From: Gluconacetobacter diazotrophicus PA1 5
Lineage (GTDB): Bacteria; Pseudomonadota; Alphaproteobacteria; Acetobacterales; Acetobacteraceae
Assembly: GCF_000021325.1 (NCBI RefSeq)
Contig: NC_011365.1
Coordinates: 2,198,001-2,262,000, forward strand
Reading direction: 5' to 3'
DNA length: 64,000 nt
Below are positions 45,099 to 54,231 of the stretch, piece by piece. Each line of letters opens with the position of its first letter. Position 1 is the stretch's first letter. The notes beneath the pieces are model-generated. The model had not been told where the DNA came from. It saw nothing but the letters and a program-made list of their open reading frames with translations, and ran no database searches. The translations under genes and the position numbers were made by a program.

Positions 45099-45147
45099 CC
45101 GAAGGCTGCGCCGGTTCGTTTTCATGACGAACGGGCGCGGCCTTCGG
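45099..45147. terminator. Long imperfect hairpin after tRNA-Pro
   Basis: CCGAAGGC (45099-45106) with GCCTTCGG (45140-45147), GCGCC with GGCGC, and GTTCGT with ACGAAC form about 20 pairs with one mismatch and one T-G pair, around a 7-base loop. It lies between the tRNA and the end of the broken LuxR-type gene and could end transcription from either side. No T-tract. Confidence 0.55.
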
Positions 45148-45170
45148 CATGGGCGGCCTGGGGCGGCCGG

Positions 45171-46277
45171 TCAGGCAATAAGCGACAGCTGGGTGACGAT
45201 AGCCGCCAGTTCGTGCTGATTCTTGATATTCAGTTTCGAAAACACGGTCTTCAGGGACGAGCGGGAATTTTCGTAGGAAATTCCGAGTTTCAGGGCGCTC
45301 TCCTTGAGCGAGCCCGTCTCTCCCATCGTCTGGACCAGGCGCGCCTCGGATAGGGAAAGACCTAATTCCTTCAGTAATTCAACGATATCCGTGACGGGCG
45401 GAACCAGATCGTAGAAAAAGGTCATCTTGCAGCGGTTTCCAACCCCCAGATGATCGATCACGATGTCCGGCAACGTCATCTGACGGGCCAGGATTTTCTG
45501 CCCGTTGGAACGATTGAACGCCGTAATGCCGGTAGGTTGCGTCTCCAGAATGTCCTGTTGGGGACGAGAGACCAGCTTTTCCCATGATTTCTGATTGTGG
45601 GACGAAAAGAAGACTAATCGATTGTCGACGATTCGGAAGAGGTCGTTAATGGTTTTTCTGATATGTCCATTTACGAAAAGAACGTGTCCCGTATCGGATA
45701 CCAGACAGACCCCAAAATTCATTCTGTCATAGATAAGGGAAAGCTGATCCCTGATAGAAGAAAAGGAGTCAAAATTCTTTGCCAGGAGCAGGGAATTTGT
45801 AATATGGCCCGAAAAGAATTCAATGTCTACGCTTGATGTTTTCTGTTCTTTTTGCAGGTAATTCAGGCTTCTTTGTCCGGCCAGGACGTATTCGATGTCT
45901 TTTGCGAAGGTGTAGTACCTTTCGCTATACGAACAACCGTACTTATTCAAAAAATCGACGTAATAGGGAGAATTTCTTATTTCATCGGGTGACAGGATGT
46001 CGATATCCCGCACAAAAGCTTTTTTCCTGCGCAAACTCAGGTCGGAATTCGCTATCGGATCTATTTTGAAATAATAATCATAATATTACTGGTCCGATTT
46101 TTTATCAACGCTGGAACTGAATCTCAGATTTTTCTCTTTTTTGTCCAGTGGGGCGATCGCCAGCCCCTTGTAGTCGAGAAACTCGGCAAGCGTAATAAGA
46201 GTCTTCGTCCAGTTTTCCCGATTCATGGCGGAAGAATATATGTCTTCCACTATTTTGTTTAACGACTTCTGCAACAT
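45171..46277 (-). pseudogene. LuxR-type regulator interrupted by one in-frame stop
   Basis: Two open segments in the same frame are separated only by TAA at 46088-46086. The first (from ATG 46277, MLQKSLNKIVEDIYSSAMN) ends at KKSDQ; reading through the stop continues YYDYYFKIDPIANSD, the Y-x-x-YY-x-x-IDP motif expected at that place in LuxR-type proteins of this size, then into the second segment. The C-terminus holds the helix-turn-helix (LSLSEARLVQTMGETGSLKE, ENSRSSLKTVFSKLNIKN). In full it would be 368 codons. It is clearly more AT-rich than its neighbours. The distal part could be made from a TTG at 46034, but no ribosome site is clear. Confidence 0.85.
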
Positions 46278-46474
46278 TTTCGCGCCTGTCAGGGAATCCG
46301 GAAATTTTCTTTGTCGAACGCGGCCCGTCTGTCCACAGGTCCGATGGGGGTAGACTATTGTACTATGGTATCTGTTCATTATCTACAATAACGGTAAAAG
46401 AATGGACGGCCGCGTCTTGCAGGCAACAGGTTGCCCGGGTGGTTGTATCGGTCCCGGACCTTAAGAAAATCTCA

Positions 46475-47650
46475 ATGACAGCCGCCGATGCTGCCGTCGT
46501 ACGGCACGGAGCGCGCAACGCGACCATGTTTCCCTCTTTCCTGCAACGCGCTCGCCGGGTGGCGCGGTCCGGCCCGGACCGGGTCGGGATCGCGGCGGTC
46601 GCGGACGGCGTCACCATCCTGGAAACCTGTCCGGCCCTGCCCGCCCGCTTCGCCGGCGGCGCGATGCGCGGGCGGGGGGCGAATCCCTTCCTGGACTGGA
46701 CGAGTACGCCGGTCACGGTGACGGTTCATGACCTGCGCGACGTCGTCTACGATGTCGATCATCGGGTGCTGATCAAGGATGGGCGCCTGATCGCCGAGAC
46801 CTGCTACCTGCAGCCGGAGGACGCGCTGGCCCGGGTCGTCGCCGCCCGCGCGCGACCGGACCGCCTGGCAGGCCGGGGAATAATGGTTCCGTGCAGCGAT
46901 CATTGGCCGGGCAATTACTATCACTGGATGGCGCATGGCCTGCCGGTGATCGCCGCCGCGTCGGACCTGCCGGATGGCGGCGCGGCACGGCTGCTGCTGC
47001 CGGCGCTTCTGCCCTGGCAGCATCGCACGCTGCAGATGCTGCGGCCCGGAGGATGCGCGATCGAACGGATCATGGCGGGGCGGCAATACCGGATCGACCG
47101 GGTCGCCTATTGCAACATCGTCGCCGGGGCGGCCGACTTCGCGGTGTCACGGCTGTGCGGGCGGGTATTCGCACGCCTGGCGGCGGCCGTTCCCGTCGTC
47201 CGGCCGCATGGCGCGCGCCTGTATGTCGATCGCGGCGGGGCCGGCCATCGTGCCATCCCGAACGAGGGCGCGCTGGCCGCGCGGCTGCGCGGCCTGGGGT
47301 TCCTGGCGGTCCGGCCCGAAACCCTGACGGTGGCCGAACAGATCGACCTGTTCCGGGCCGCGTCGATGGTGGTGGGGCCACTGGGCGCCGGCATGACCAA
47401 TATCGGATTCTGCCGCCCCGGGACCGTGGTCTACGACCTGGTCCCGGACCATCACGCCAACCCGTGCTTCCTGGCCATGGCCATGCGCGGCGGCCTGGAA
47501 TACTGGGCGGATCTGTTCCCGACCGGGGCGGCGCGACAGGACCATATGGCCCCCTGGGGGCAGGGGATCGACGTCGAAAGGGTGGTTCGGCGGGTGGAGG
47601 AACTGCTCAGGGGGCTTTTGCCGGGCGCAGGTGCTGCGCCCCTGCCGTGA
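46475..47650 (+). CDS. GT61 family glycosyltransferase (DUF563)
   Basis: 391 residues. GT61 enzymes add pentose or hexose residues to glycans or proteins. The C-terminal domain is typical: RLYVDRGGAGHRAIPNEGAL, LAVRPETLTVAEQIDLFRAA, and VVGPLGAGMTNIGFCRPGTVV. CSDHWPGNYYHWM in the middle is also family-like. ATG at 46475 was chosen by frame start and neighbours; the open frame reaches 46358. The end overlaps the convergent transporter gene by 44 bases. The acceptor is unknown. It flanks the AT-rich broken regulator. Confidence 0.85.
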   Translation: MTAADAAVVRHGARNATMFPSFLQRARRVARSGPDRVGIAAVADGVTILETCPALPARFAGGAMRGRGANPFLDWTSTPVTVTVHDLRDVVYDVDHRVLIKDGRLIAETCYLQPEDALARVVAARARPDRLAGRGIMVPCSDHWPGNYYHWMAHGLPVIAAASDLPDGGAARLLLPALLPWQHRTLQMLRPGGCAIERIMAGRQYRIDRVAYCNIVAGAADFAVSRLCGRVFARLAAAVPVVRPHGARLYVDRGGAGHRAIPNEGALAARLRGLGFLAVRPETLTVAEQIDLFRAASMVVGPLGAGMTNIGFCRPGTVVYDLVPDHHANPCFLAMAMRGGLEYWADLFPTGAARQDHMAPWGQGIDVERVVRRVEELLRGLLPGAGAAPLP

Positions 47651-49109
47651 TGGCCGCCGTGCCGATATTGACCAGCAGCGCCAGCAATCCGGTCGAAACC
47701 GCCAGATGCATCCCGCCCAGCGCCAGCAGATGGGTGGGTTTCAGCCCGTCATGGAAACAGACGATGGTGCCGAATGCCGTGCCCGCCGCCCAGCCCAGCA
47801 GCATGGACGCGGCGGAAAAGCGAATGCGTGTCAGCCCCAGCACCAGGGCGGGAAAGGTCTGCAGGATCCACAGGCTGCCCAGCAATTGCAGGTCGATGGC
47901 GAATTGCGCGTTCAGGAACAGCACGCAGGCCAGCGCCCCCAGCTTGACGCCCAGGGCCGTGACGCGCGCGGCGCGCACGTCGTGGCGCCACGCGGGCGCG
48001 ATGTTGCTGGTGACCAGGTTGGCGGCGCCGATGGCCATGACGGCGGCGGGGACCAGCGCCCCGACCGCGACCGCCGCGAAGCAGAAACCGCTGAACCAGT
48101 CGGGAAAGATCGTCAGGAACAGCAGCGGCACCACCGATGACGACTGGGTGGTGACGATGCCCGCCGCATGGGCCATCAGTCCCAGCATGGCGATCAGCCC
48201 CAGCAGCAGCGTATAGGCCGGCAGCATCACCGCGTTCTTGCGGATGGTGTCGGCCGACCGGGCGGCCAGCACGCCGGTCAGCGTATGCGGATACAGGAAC
48301 GCCGCCAGGGCGGATGACAGTGCCAGCGTGGCGTACGGCACGCCCTGCCCCGCCGCCAGCGCGCGGCCGTCCGCCGGGTGCGGCAGGTGCCGCGCCGCAC
48401 TGGCGAACATCGCGCCATAGCCGCCCAGGTGCAGCGGGATGACCGTGACGGCGGCCAGCACCGCGACATAGATCATGATGTCCTTGATGAACGCCGTCAG
48501 CGCGGGCGCGTGCAGGCCCCCCAGCCACGTATAGGCGGCCAGAGAGACGAAGGCGACGATCAGCGGGATCTCGCCCGGCAGGCCCAGCGCCGCGATGACG
48601 GTGCGGATGCCGATGAGCTGCAGCGCGATATAGGGCATGACGGCCACCAGCCCGCTGCCGGCGATGGCCAGTTCCAGCGCCCGGCTGCCGAAGCGCGCCC
48701 GCACGATGTCCGCCGCCGTGGCGTGCCGCCCGTCATGGGCGATCCGCCACAGGACGGGCATGACCAGGAACACGAACGGATAGACGATGATGGTATAGGG
48801 CAGCGCGAAGAAGCCGAACGCCCCGGTGGCGTAGACCAGCGCCGGCACCGCGATGATGGTATAGGCGGTATAGAAATCGCCGCCGACCAGGAACCAGGTG
48901 ATCCAGGTGCCGAACTGGCGGCCGCCCAGCCCCCATTCCTCGGACCCGGCCGCGCCACCATGCGGCGCGGTCCCGCGCCCCCGCCACCACGACACGCTGC
49001 TGCCCAGCAGGATGGTCGCGGCAAAGAACAGGACGAAGACGACCAGGGCCAGGCCGCCGGGGGCCAAGCCGCCGGGGGCCACGCTGCCGGAGGGATGCGC
49101 CGCCATCAT
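47607..49109 (-). CDS. Sodium:solute symporter (MctP-like monocarboxylate permease)
   Basis: 500 residues, about 13 membrane segments of the SSS fold. WGLGGRQFGTWITWFLVGGDFYTAYTII is the characteristic N-terminal motif, and ALSSALAAFLYPHTLTGVLAA the mid-protein motif of the MctP group that takes up lactate, pyruvate or similar acids. It follows a DUF3311 gene with an ATGA overlap, the usual two-gene arrangement. The N-terminus contains a duplicated APGGL unit coded by a 15-bp tandem repeat. Confidence 0.88.
   Translation of the reverse strand: MMAAHPSGSVAPGGLAPGGLALVVFVLFFAATILLGSSVSWWRGRGTAPHGGAAGSEEWGLGGRQFGTWITWFLVGGDFYTAYTIIAVPALVYATGAFGFFALPYTIIVYPFVFLVMPVLWRIAHDGRHATAADIVRARFGSRALELAIAGSGLVAVMPYIALQLIGIRTVIAALGLPGEIPLIVAFVSLAAYTWLGGLHAPALTAFIKDIMIYVAVLAAVTVIPLHLGGYGAMFASAARHLPHPADGRALAAGQGVPYATLALSSALAAFLYPHTLTGVLAARSADTIRKNAVMLPAYTLLLGLIAMLGLMAHAAGIVTTQSSSVVPLLFLTIFPDWFSGFCFAAVAVGALVPAAVMAIGAANLVTSNIAPAWRHDVRAARVTALGVKLGALACVLFLNAQFAIDLQLLGSLWILQTFPALVLGLTRIRFSAASMLLGWAAGTAFGTIVCFHDGLKPTHLLALGGMHLAVSTGLLALLVNIGTAAITAGAQHLRPAKAP
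49053..49082. repeat. 15-bp tandem repeat inside the transporter N-terminus
   Basis: GCCGCCGGGGGCCAA (49053-49067) is repeated at 49068-49082 with one change at the last base. It adds one APGGL unit to the cytoplasmic or periplasmic N-terminus. Such a unit can vary in number by slippage without shifting the frame. Confidence 0.8.
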
Positions 49110-49282
49110 CGCGTGCCCCGCTTCCAGACCAGCCAGATCAGCAGCGATGTCGCCGGGACCCAGGCAAGCTGGTACCAGTAGAAAAAGGGAAAGCCCAGCA
49201 GCACGGGATCGATCCGGTCATAGAAGGGCGGCCACAGCAGTCCCAGAAAGGGCAGCAGCAGGACCAGATGCAGCATTTTCAT
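49106..49282 (-). CDS. DUF3311 family small membrane protein
   Basis: 58 residues, MKMLHLVLLLPFLGLLWPPFYDRIDPVLLG followed by FPFFYWYQLAWVPATSLLIWLVWK: two membrane spans with the PFFYWYQ motif of DUF3311. Family members are accessory subunits encoded just before SSS permeases. The stop overlaps the permease ATG, so translation is coupled. The long frame upstream is not supported. Confidence 0.9.
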   Translation of the reverse strand: MKMLHLVLLLPFLGLLWPPFYDRIDPVLLGFPFFYWYQLAWVPATSLLIWLVWKRGTR

Positions 49283-49530
49283 CCCGGTATGCCTTGTTCT
49301 TGTTGATTGCGGGGGGCGGGGCCAGACGTTGCCCATCCCCAACGGCCTGTCAACCGGAACGAGTCTTCCATCAGTCATGACAGGGTATGTCGCAGGAAAG
49401 GAATCGTAATTTCGCCATGGCCTCGCTAAGAAAGTGGGGCGGAGTCCGGACAAGCAATCGAAAACAACAGTCCGGGACCAGGGGAAAGTCCACGCTTCAC
49501 GCAGAATGGGGCGGGGCGAAGGAGATACCG

Positions 49531-52221
49531 ATGACGAAATGGGTCTATAGTTTCGGCGGTGCCGCCAACGAGGGCGGGGCCGGCATGCGCGACCTTCTGG
49601 GCGGCAAGGGTGCCAACCTGGCCGAAATGGCGGCGATCGGCCTGCCCGTCCCGCCCGGCTTCACCATCACCACCGAGGTCTGCACCCGGTTCTACGAAAA
49701 CGGACGCGCCTATCCCGAAGACCTGCGCGCGCAGGTCGAAGCCGCGCTGGCCGGGGTCGAGGCGTCGCTGGGCCTGCGCTTCGGCGATCCGGCTGCGCCC
49801 CTGCTGGTCTCGGTCCGCTCGGGCGCGCGGGTGTCGATGCCGGGCATGATGGATACCGTGCTGAATCTGGGCCTGAACGACGAAACGGTCGCCGGCCTGG
49901 CCGCCGCGTCGGGTGACGCGCGCTTCGCCTGGGACAGCTATCGCCGGTTCATCCAGATGTACGGCTCGGTCGTGCTGGGCGTGTCCCATCATCGGTTCGA
50001 GGACCTGATCGAGGAAACCAAGCGCGCGACCGGCGTGCAGGACGACACGAAGCTGACCGACCAGGACTGGCAGGAGGTCGTGACGGGCTACAAGGAGATC
50101 GTGCTGCGCGAAACCGGCGCACCGTTCCCCACGGACCCGCACGCCCAGTTGTGGGGCGCGATCGGCGCGGTGTTCGGGTCCTGGATGAACCCGCGCGCCC
50201 ATACCTATCGGCGGCTGCACGACATTCCCGCCGACTGGGGCACGGCGGTGAACGTGCAGGCGATGGTGTTCGGCAACATGGGCGCGGACTGCGCGACCGG
50301 CGTCTGCTTCACCCGCGATCCCTCGACGGGCGAAAACGTCTTCTACGGCGAATACCTGATCAACGCGCAGGGCGAGGACGTGGTGGCGGGCATCCGCACG
50401 CCGCAGCCGATGTCCCAGGCGCGCGCGCATGACGGCGAACTGTCGATGGAACGCGCGCTGCCCGAGGCGTACCGCGAATTGCTGGCGGTGCGCGATATCC
50501 TGGAACGCCATTACCGCGACATGCAGGACATCGAATTCACCGTTCAGAACAACCGCCTGTACATGCTCCAGACCCGCACCGGCAAGCGGACGGCCGCCGC
50601 CGCCCTGCGCATCGCCATCGCGATGGCCGAGGAAGGCCTGATCACGCACGAGGAAGCGATCCGCCGCGTCCCGCCCTCGTCGCTCGACCAGCTGCTGCAT
50701 CCGACGCTGGACCCGGACGCGCCGCGCACCATGCTCAGCCGGGGGCTGCCGGCCTCGCCCGGGGCGGCGGCGGGCGCCATCGTGTTCAGCGCCGAGGACG
50801 TGGAAATCCGCGCCGCGCGGGGCGAGGACGTCATCCTGGTCCGTATCGAGACGTCGCCCGAGGACGTGCACGGCATGCACGCCGCGCGCGGCGTGCTGAC
50901 CACGCGCGGCGGCATGACCTCGCACGCCGCCGTGGTGGCGCGCGGCATGGGGCGGGTCTGCGTGGCCGGTGCCGGCGGAATCCATGTCGATTACCGGGCG
51001 CGGACGCTGTCGGTCGGTGCGACGATGCTGCATGAAGGCGACTGGATCACCCTGGACGGCGCGACGGGCGAGGTCTTCGCCGGCCGGGTCGCGACCATCG
51101 AGCCGACTCTGTCGGGCGATTTCTCGACCCTGATGGGCTGGGCGGACAGCGTGCGCCGGATGAAGGTCCGCGCCAACGCCGAAACGCCCGACGATGCGCG
51201 GACCGCCCGGCATTTCGGCGCCGAGGGGATCGGCCTGTGCCGGACCGAGCACATGTTCTTCGCCCCCGACCGCATCGGCTTCATGCGGCAGATGATCATG
51301 GCCGGCGACGCGGCCGCGCGCATCCGGGCGATCGACGCCCTGCTGCCGTTCCAGCGCGAGGATTTCAAGGCGCTGTTCCGCATCATGGCGGGCCTGCCGG
51401 TGACGATCCGCCTGCTGGACCCGCCGCTGCACGAATTCCTGCCGCATGGCGAGGCCGAACTGGCCGAACTGGCCGCCGCGCTGGGCGAAAGCCCCGAGGC
51501 CGTGGCGGCGCGCCGGGCCGCGCTGTCGGAAGCCAATCCGATGCTGGGCCATCGCGGCTGCCGGCTGGGCCTGACCTATCCGGAACTCTACGCCATGCAG
51601 GCCCGCGCGATCATCGAGGCCGCGATCGCCGTGTCCGCCGAAAGCGGGCAGCCGGTGGTTCCGGAAATCATGATTCCGCTGGTGGGGATGGACAGCGAAC
51701 TGCGCCGCACCCGCGCCACCGTCGAACAGGCGGCGGCCGAAGCCCTGGAAGCGGCCGGCGTGTCGCTGGATTTCAGCATCGGCACGATGATCGAACTGCC
51801 CCGCGCCGCGCTGACGGCCGACCGCATCGCGCAGGACGCCGATTTCTTCTCGTTCGGCACCAACGACCTGACGCAGACGACCTTCGGCCTGTCGCGCGAC
51901 GATTCCGGCACCTTCATGCCCTTCTACCTGGAACATGACCTGATCCCGCGTGATCCGTTCATCTCGATCGACCAGGAGGGCGTGGGCCAGCTCGTCGCCA
52001 TGGGGGCGGAACGGGGCCGCCGCACCCGGCCGGGGCTGAAGCTCGGGGTCTGCGGCGAACATGGCGGCGATCCGGCCTCGATCGGCTTCTTCGAATCCGT
52101 GGGGCTGGATTACGTGTCGTGCTCGCCCTTCCGGGTGCCGATCGCGCGCCTGGCGGCGGCCCAGGCCGCGCTGGCGGGCCGCGCCGACCCTGTCGCGTCC
52201 TCCCGGGTCGCGTCGTCCTAG
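49531..52221 (+). CDS. ppdK: Pyruvate phosphate dikinase
   Basis: 896 residues. Interconverts pyruvate + ATP + phosphate and PEP + AMP + pyrophosphate. Nucleotide-binding domain (1-340, start MTKWVYSFGGAANEG), phosphohistidine domain with H465 (GGMTSHAAVVARGMG), and PEP-binding barrel with C841 (CGEHGGDP). Nearby GAAGGAG supports the ATG at 49531. It allows PEP to be made from pyruvate for gluconeogenesis, useful to a bacterium growing on lactate or ethanol. The regulator that controls PPDK by phosphorylation follows. Confidence 0.97.
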   Translation: MTKWVYSFGGAANEGGAGMRDLLGGKGANLAEMAAIGLPVPPGFTITTEVCTRFYENGRAYPEDLRAQVEAALAGVEASLGLRFGDPAAPLLVSVRSGARVSMPGMMDTVLNLGLNDETVAGLAAASGDARFAWDSYRRFIQMYGSVVLGVSHHRFEDLIEETKRATGVQDDTKLTDQDWQEVVTGYKEIVLRETGAPFPTDPHAQLWGAIGAVFGSWMNPRAHTYRRLHDIPADWGTAVNVQAMVFGNMGADCATGVCFTRDPSTGENVFYGEYLINAQGEDVVAGIRTPQPMSQARAHDGELSMERALPEAYRELLAVRDILERHYRDMQDIEFTVQNNRLYMLQTRTGKRTAAAALRIAIAMAEEGLITHEEAIRRVPPSSLDQLLHPTLDPDAPRTMLSRGLPASPGAAAGAIVFSAEDVEIRAARGEDVILVRIETSPEDVHGMHAARGVLTTRGGMTSHAAVVARGMGRVCVAGAGGIHVDYRARTLSVGATMLHEGDWITLDGATGEVFAGRVATIEPTLSGDFSTLMGWADSVRRMKVRANAETPDDARTARHFGAEGIGLCRTEHMFFAPDRIGFMRQMIMAGDAAARIRAIDALLPFQREDFKALFRIMAGLPVTIRLLDPPLHEFLPHGEAELAELAAALGESPEAVAARRAALSEANPMLGHRGCRLGLTYPELYAMQARAIIEAAIAVSAESGQPVVPEIMIPLVGMDSELRRTRATVEQAAAEALEAAGVSLDFSIGTMIELPRAALTADRIAQDADFFSFGTNDLTQTTFGLSRDDSGTFMPFYLEHDLIPRDPFISIDQEGVGQLVAMGAERGRRTRPGLKLGVCGEHGGDPASIGFFESVGLDYVSCSPFRVPIARLAAAQAALAGRADPVASSRVASS

Positions 52222-52225
52222 AGCG

Positions 52226-52316
52226 TGTGATCGGGTTACCCGATCACAGACTCCAGGTTTTTGTCTTCAGAGCAGCTTCACGTGATCAGGTGGTTCCACC
52301 TGATCACGATCTGCTC
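52226..52316. repeat. Pair of perfect hairpins, REP-like intergenic element
   Basis: First hairpin: TGTGATCGGG (52226-52235) with CCCGATCACA (52239-52248). Second: CGTGATCAGGTGG (52281-52293) with CCACCTGATCACG (52296-52308), enclosed by GAGCAG (52270-52275) and CTGCTC (52311-52316). Both share the GTGATC core. This resembles interspersed repeats seen between genes in acetic acid bacteria. No other copy in the window, and no T-tract. It lies between ppdK and its regulator gene. Confidence 0.65.
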
Positions 52317-52336
52317 CAGGCGGAGCCGCTTCCCGC

Positions 52337-53185
52337 ATGTCATCGCATTCCATCGTTCTGCACTTGGTCTCGGACGCGACGGGCCAGACGCTGGATTCGG
52401 TCGTGCGGGCCTCGGTCGCGCAGTTCGACCATGCCGAAATCACCTATCACCGCTGGAACCTGATCCGCACGCGGGCGCAGTTGCGCCGCGTGCTGGAAGG
52501 GATCGAACGCGACCCGGGGCCGGTCCTGTCCTCGGTCGTCGATCCGCGCCTTTTGCATGAACTGACGGTCGGCTGCGCGCATATCGGCGTGCGGCTGACC
52601 AACGTGCTGGACCCCGTCACCGCCGTGCTGCAGGACGAACTGGGCGAGAAAGCGGTCGGCCGGCCGGGTGGCCAGTACGTGATGGACGACGCCTATTTCC
52701 GCCGGATCGACGCCATGCATTTCGTGCTGGCCCATGATGACGGTCAGGAAATCGCCGGCCTGGCGCAGGCGGACGTGGTGCTGGTGGGCATTTCGCGAGC
52801 GTCGAAGACGCCGACCTCGTTCTACCTGGCCAATTGCGGGGTGAAGGCGGCGAACGTGCCGCTGATCCCGGACCTGCCGCTGCCGGGGGAATTGCTGCAC
52901 CTGCCGCGCCCGGTCGTGGGCCTGACCATCGACCCGGACGTGCTGATCAGCATCCGTCGCCACCGGCTGGACATCATGGCCGACCGGGGAAAGGACCTGC
53001 TGATGCGGCGGGACAATCCCTATATCGACCCCGAGCAGGTCGAGGAGGAAGTCCGCTGGGCACGGCGCCTGTGCGTCCGCCACGGCTGGCCGCTGGTCGA
53101 TGTCAGCCGCCGCTCGATCGAGGAAACCTCGGCGGCGGTGATGGAACTGATGGCCGACTGGCAGGAACGGACAAGGGCTCCCTGA
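52337..53185 (+). CDS. Pyruvate phosphate dikinase regulatory protein (kinase/phosphorylase, DUF299)
   Basis: 282 residues. Bifunctional enzyme that inactivates PPDK by ADP-dependent phosphorylation of a Thr and reactivates it by phosphate-dependent removal. The P-loop [11 protein letters not shown] lies at residues 151-161. [22 protein letters not shown] at the start and [22 protein letters not shown] near the end are family signatures. Direct neighbour of ppdK, which favours PPDK over PEP synthase as target. ATG at 52337 has CGGAG 13 bases upstream. Confidence 0.94.
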   Translation: MSSHSIVLHLVSDATGQTLDSVVRASVAQFDHAEITYHRWNLIRTRAQLRRVLEGIERDPGPVLSSVVDPRLLHELTVGCAHIGVRLTNVLDPVTAVLQDELGEKAVGRPGGQYVMDDAYFRRIDAMHFVLAHDDGQEIAGLAQADVVLVGISRASKTPTSFYLANCGVKAANVPLIPDLPLPGELLHLPRPVVGLTIDPDVLISIRRHRLDIMADRGKDLLMRRDNPYIDPEQVEEEVRWARRLCVRHGWPLVDVSRRSIEETSAAVMELMADWQERTRAP

Positions 53186-53214
53186 CCCCTGGCAGGGCCC
53201 GGCCGCCGATCGCC

Positions 53215-53230
53215 TTACATCCTGTTACAT
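53215..53230. promoter_or_regulatory. Direct repeat TTACAT, possible response-regulator site
   Basis: TTACAT occurs at 53215-53220 and 53225-53230, ten bases apart, one helical turn. The second copy contains TGTTACA, also found before other small envelope genes here. It lies 72-87 bases upstream of the Gly/Trp-rich protein gene. Helical spacing fits OmpR/PhoB-type binding; the regulator is unknown. Confidence 0.35.
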
Positions 53231-53301
53231 ATAGATACCTCGCGAACCTGAAATGGCCCCGGACCATGCTTATATGGCATGAACATGGAGGAGATCTGGT
53301 C

Positions 53302-53769
53302 ATGCGGCGATTTCTGATGCTTGGGGCGGCGACGACATTCCTGCTGGGGATGGCGACGGGTCCCGACCTGGCATGGGCCCAGCACGGTGGCGGCTTTCAC
53401 GGTGGCGGCTGGGGGGGCGGATATCGCGGCGGCGGCTATCGCGGTGGCTGGGGCGGCTGGGGCTGGGGCTATCCCGGCTGGGGCTATTACGGCGGCTGGG
53501 GCTGGGGCTGGGGCTGGCCCCTGGCGTACGGCGCGCTGATCGGCGCCGGCGCCTACGGTGCGTATGATGACGGGTATTATGGTGATTACGGCGATGGCGG
53601 CTATCCGGCCGGCTACGGATACAGTGCGCCGGCCTATCCTTATCCGTACCCGACCCAGGGCTATCCGCCACCGCAATCCTACGGGGCGCCCAACATGCAG
53701 TCGCCGACGGTGACCTGCACGGGCGGGCGGGTCTTCAACCGGCTGACCGAAAGCTGCGATCGGCCGTGA
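53302..53769 (+). CDS. Secreted Gly/Trp/Tyr-rich protein
   Basis: 155 residues. Signal peptide MRRFLMLGAATTFLLGMAT ending near AWAQ. The mature part begins with HGGGFHGGGWGGGYRGG and repeats of W-G-W-G-Y, then an Asp/Tyr/Gly stretch, a Pro/Tyr stretch (PAYPYPYP) and a short C-terminal segment with a Cys pair (VTCTGG...ESCDRP). Surface, adhesive or structural role is possible, but no family is recognised. GGAGGAG precedes the ATG. A similar protein is encoded at 57360. Confidence 0.8.
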   Translation: MRRFLMLGAATTFLLGMATGPDLAWAQHGGGFHGGGWGGGYRGGGYRGGWGGWGWGYPGWGYYGGWGWGWGWPLAYGALIGAGAYGAYDDGYYGDYGDGGYPAGYGYSAPAYPYPYPTQGYPPPQSYGAPNMQSPTVTCTGGRVFNRLTESCDRP

Positions 53770-53866
53770 CGCCGCACTGATGACAGAGTATGTTACAAAG
53801 TGACGATCGGGGCGCGGCGGACGCAGGGTTCCGTCCCGCCCCGTCATTTGGAAGTGGACAAGAACA

Positions 53867-54226
53867 ATGGCGAAAATCCAGACACGCGGCCTGTCGATGC
53901 TGCTGACGGCGGGTCTTCTGGCGGCGGGCGTCGTCACCGGGGCGCGGGCCGAACCGGGTGGCTGTCTGAAATATGGCGCGGTCGGCGCGGTCGGCGGCCA
54001 TATGGCCAATCACGGGGTCATCGGGGCCGTCGGGGGGTGCGCCGCCGGCATGTATACCCGTCACGAATACCGCAAGACCCTGCGGCAGAAAGCGGCTCTA
54101 TACGACCAGGAACATCCGGTCGATCCGCATCTCAGCGCGATCGAACGCTATCGCCAGCGCAAGACCGACGAACAGAAGGCGACCCTGTGGGACGCCGAAC
54201 ATCCGCCGGCCGCCGCCGGTCACTGA
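53867..54226 (+). CDS. Small secreted protein with glycine-zipper-like segment
   Basis: 119 residues. Signal peptide MLLTAGLLAAGVVTGARA. Then GGCLKYGAVGAVGGHMANHGVIGAVGGCAAGMY resembles a glycine-zipper membrane segment flanked by two Cys. The second half is charged and helical (TRHEYRKTLRQKAALYDQEHP). Such proteins often sit in the periplasm or outer membrane; no function known. A TGTTACA motif lies 70 bases upstream. The gene ends at a 16-bp hairpin shared with hemH. Confidence 0.75.
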   Translation: MAKIQTRGLSMLLTAGLLAAGVVTGARAEPGGCLKYGAVGAVGGHMANHGVIGAVGGCAAGMYTRHEYRKTLRQKAALYDQEHPVDPHLSAIERYRQRKTDEQKATLWDAEHPPAAAGH

Positions 54227-54231
54227 CCGGG

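Noticed and set aside
45171-46034. Second half of the LuxR-type gene as an independent 287-residue gene with TTG start
   Set aside because: The upstream segment continues the same protein family in the same frame across one TAA, and no ribosome site precedes the TTG, so a broken single gene is the simpler reading.
45002-47650. Genomic island inserted at tRNA-Pro
   Set aside because: The AT-rich gene next to the tRNA is suggestive, but no integrase, no mobility gene and no repeated tRNA 3' end were seen.
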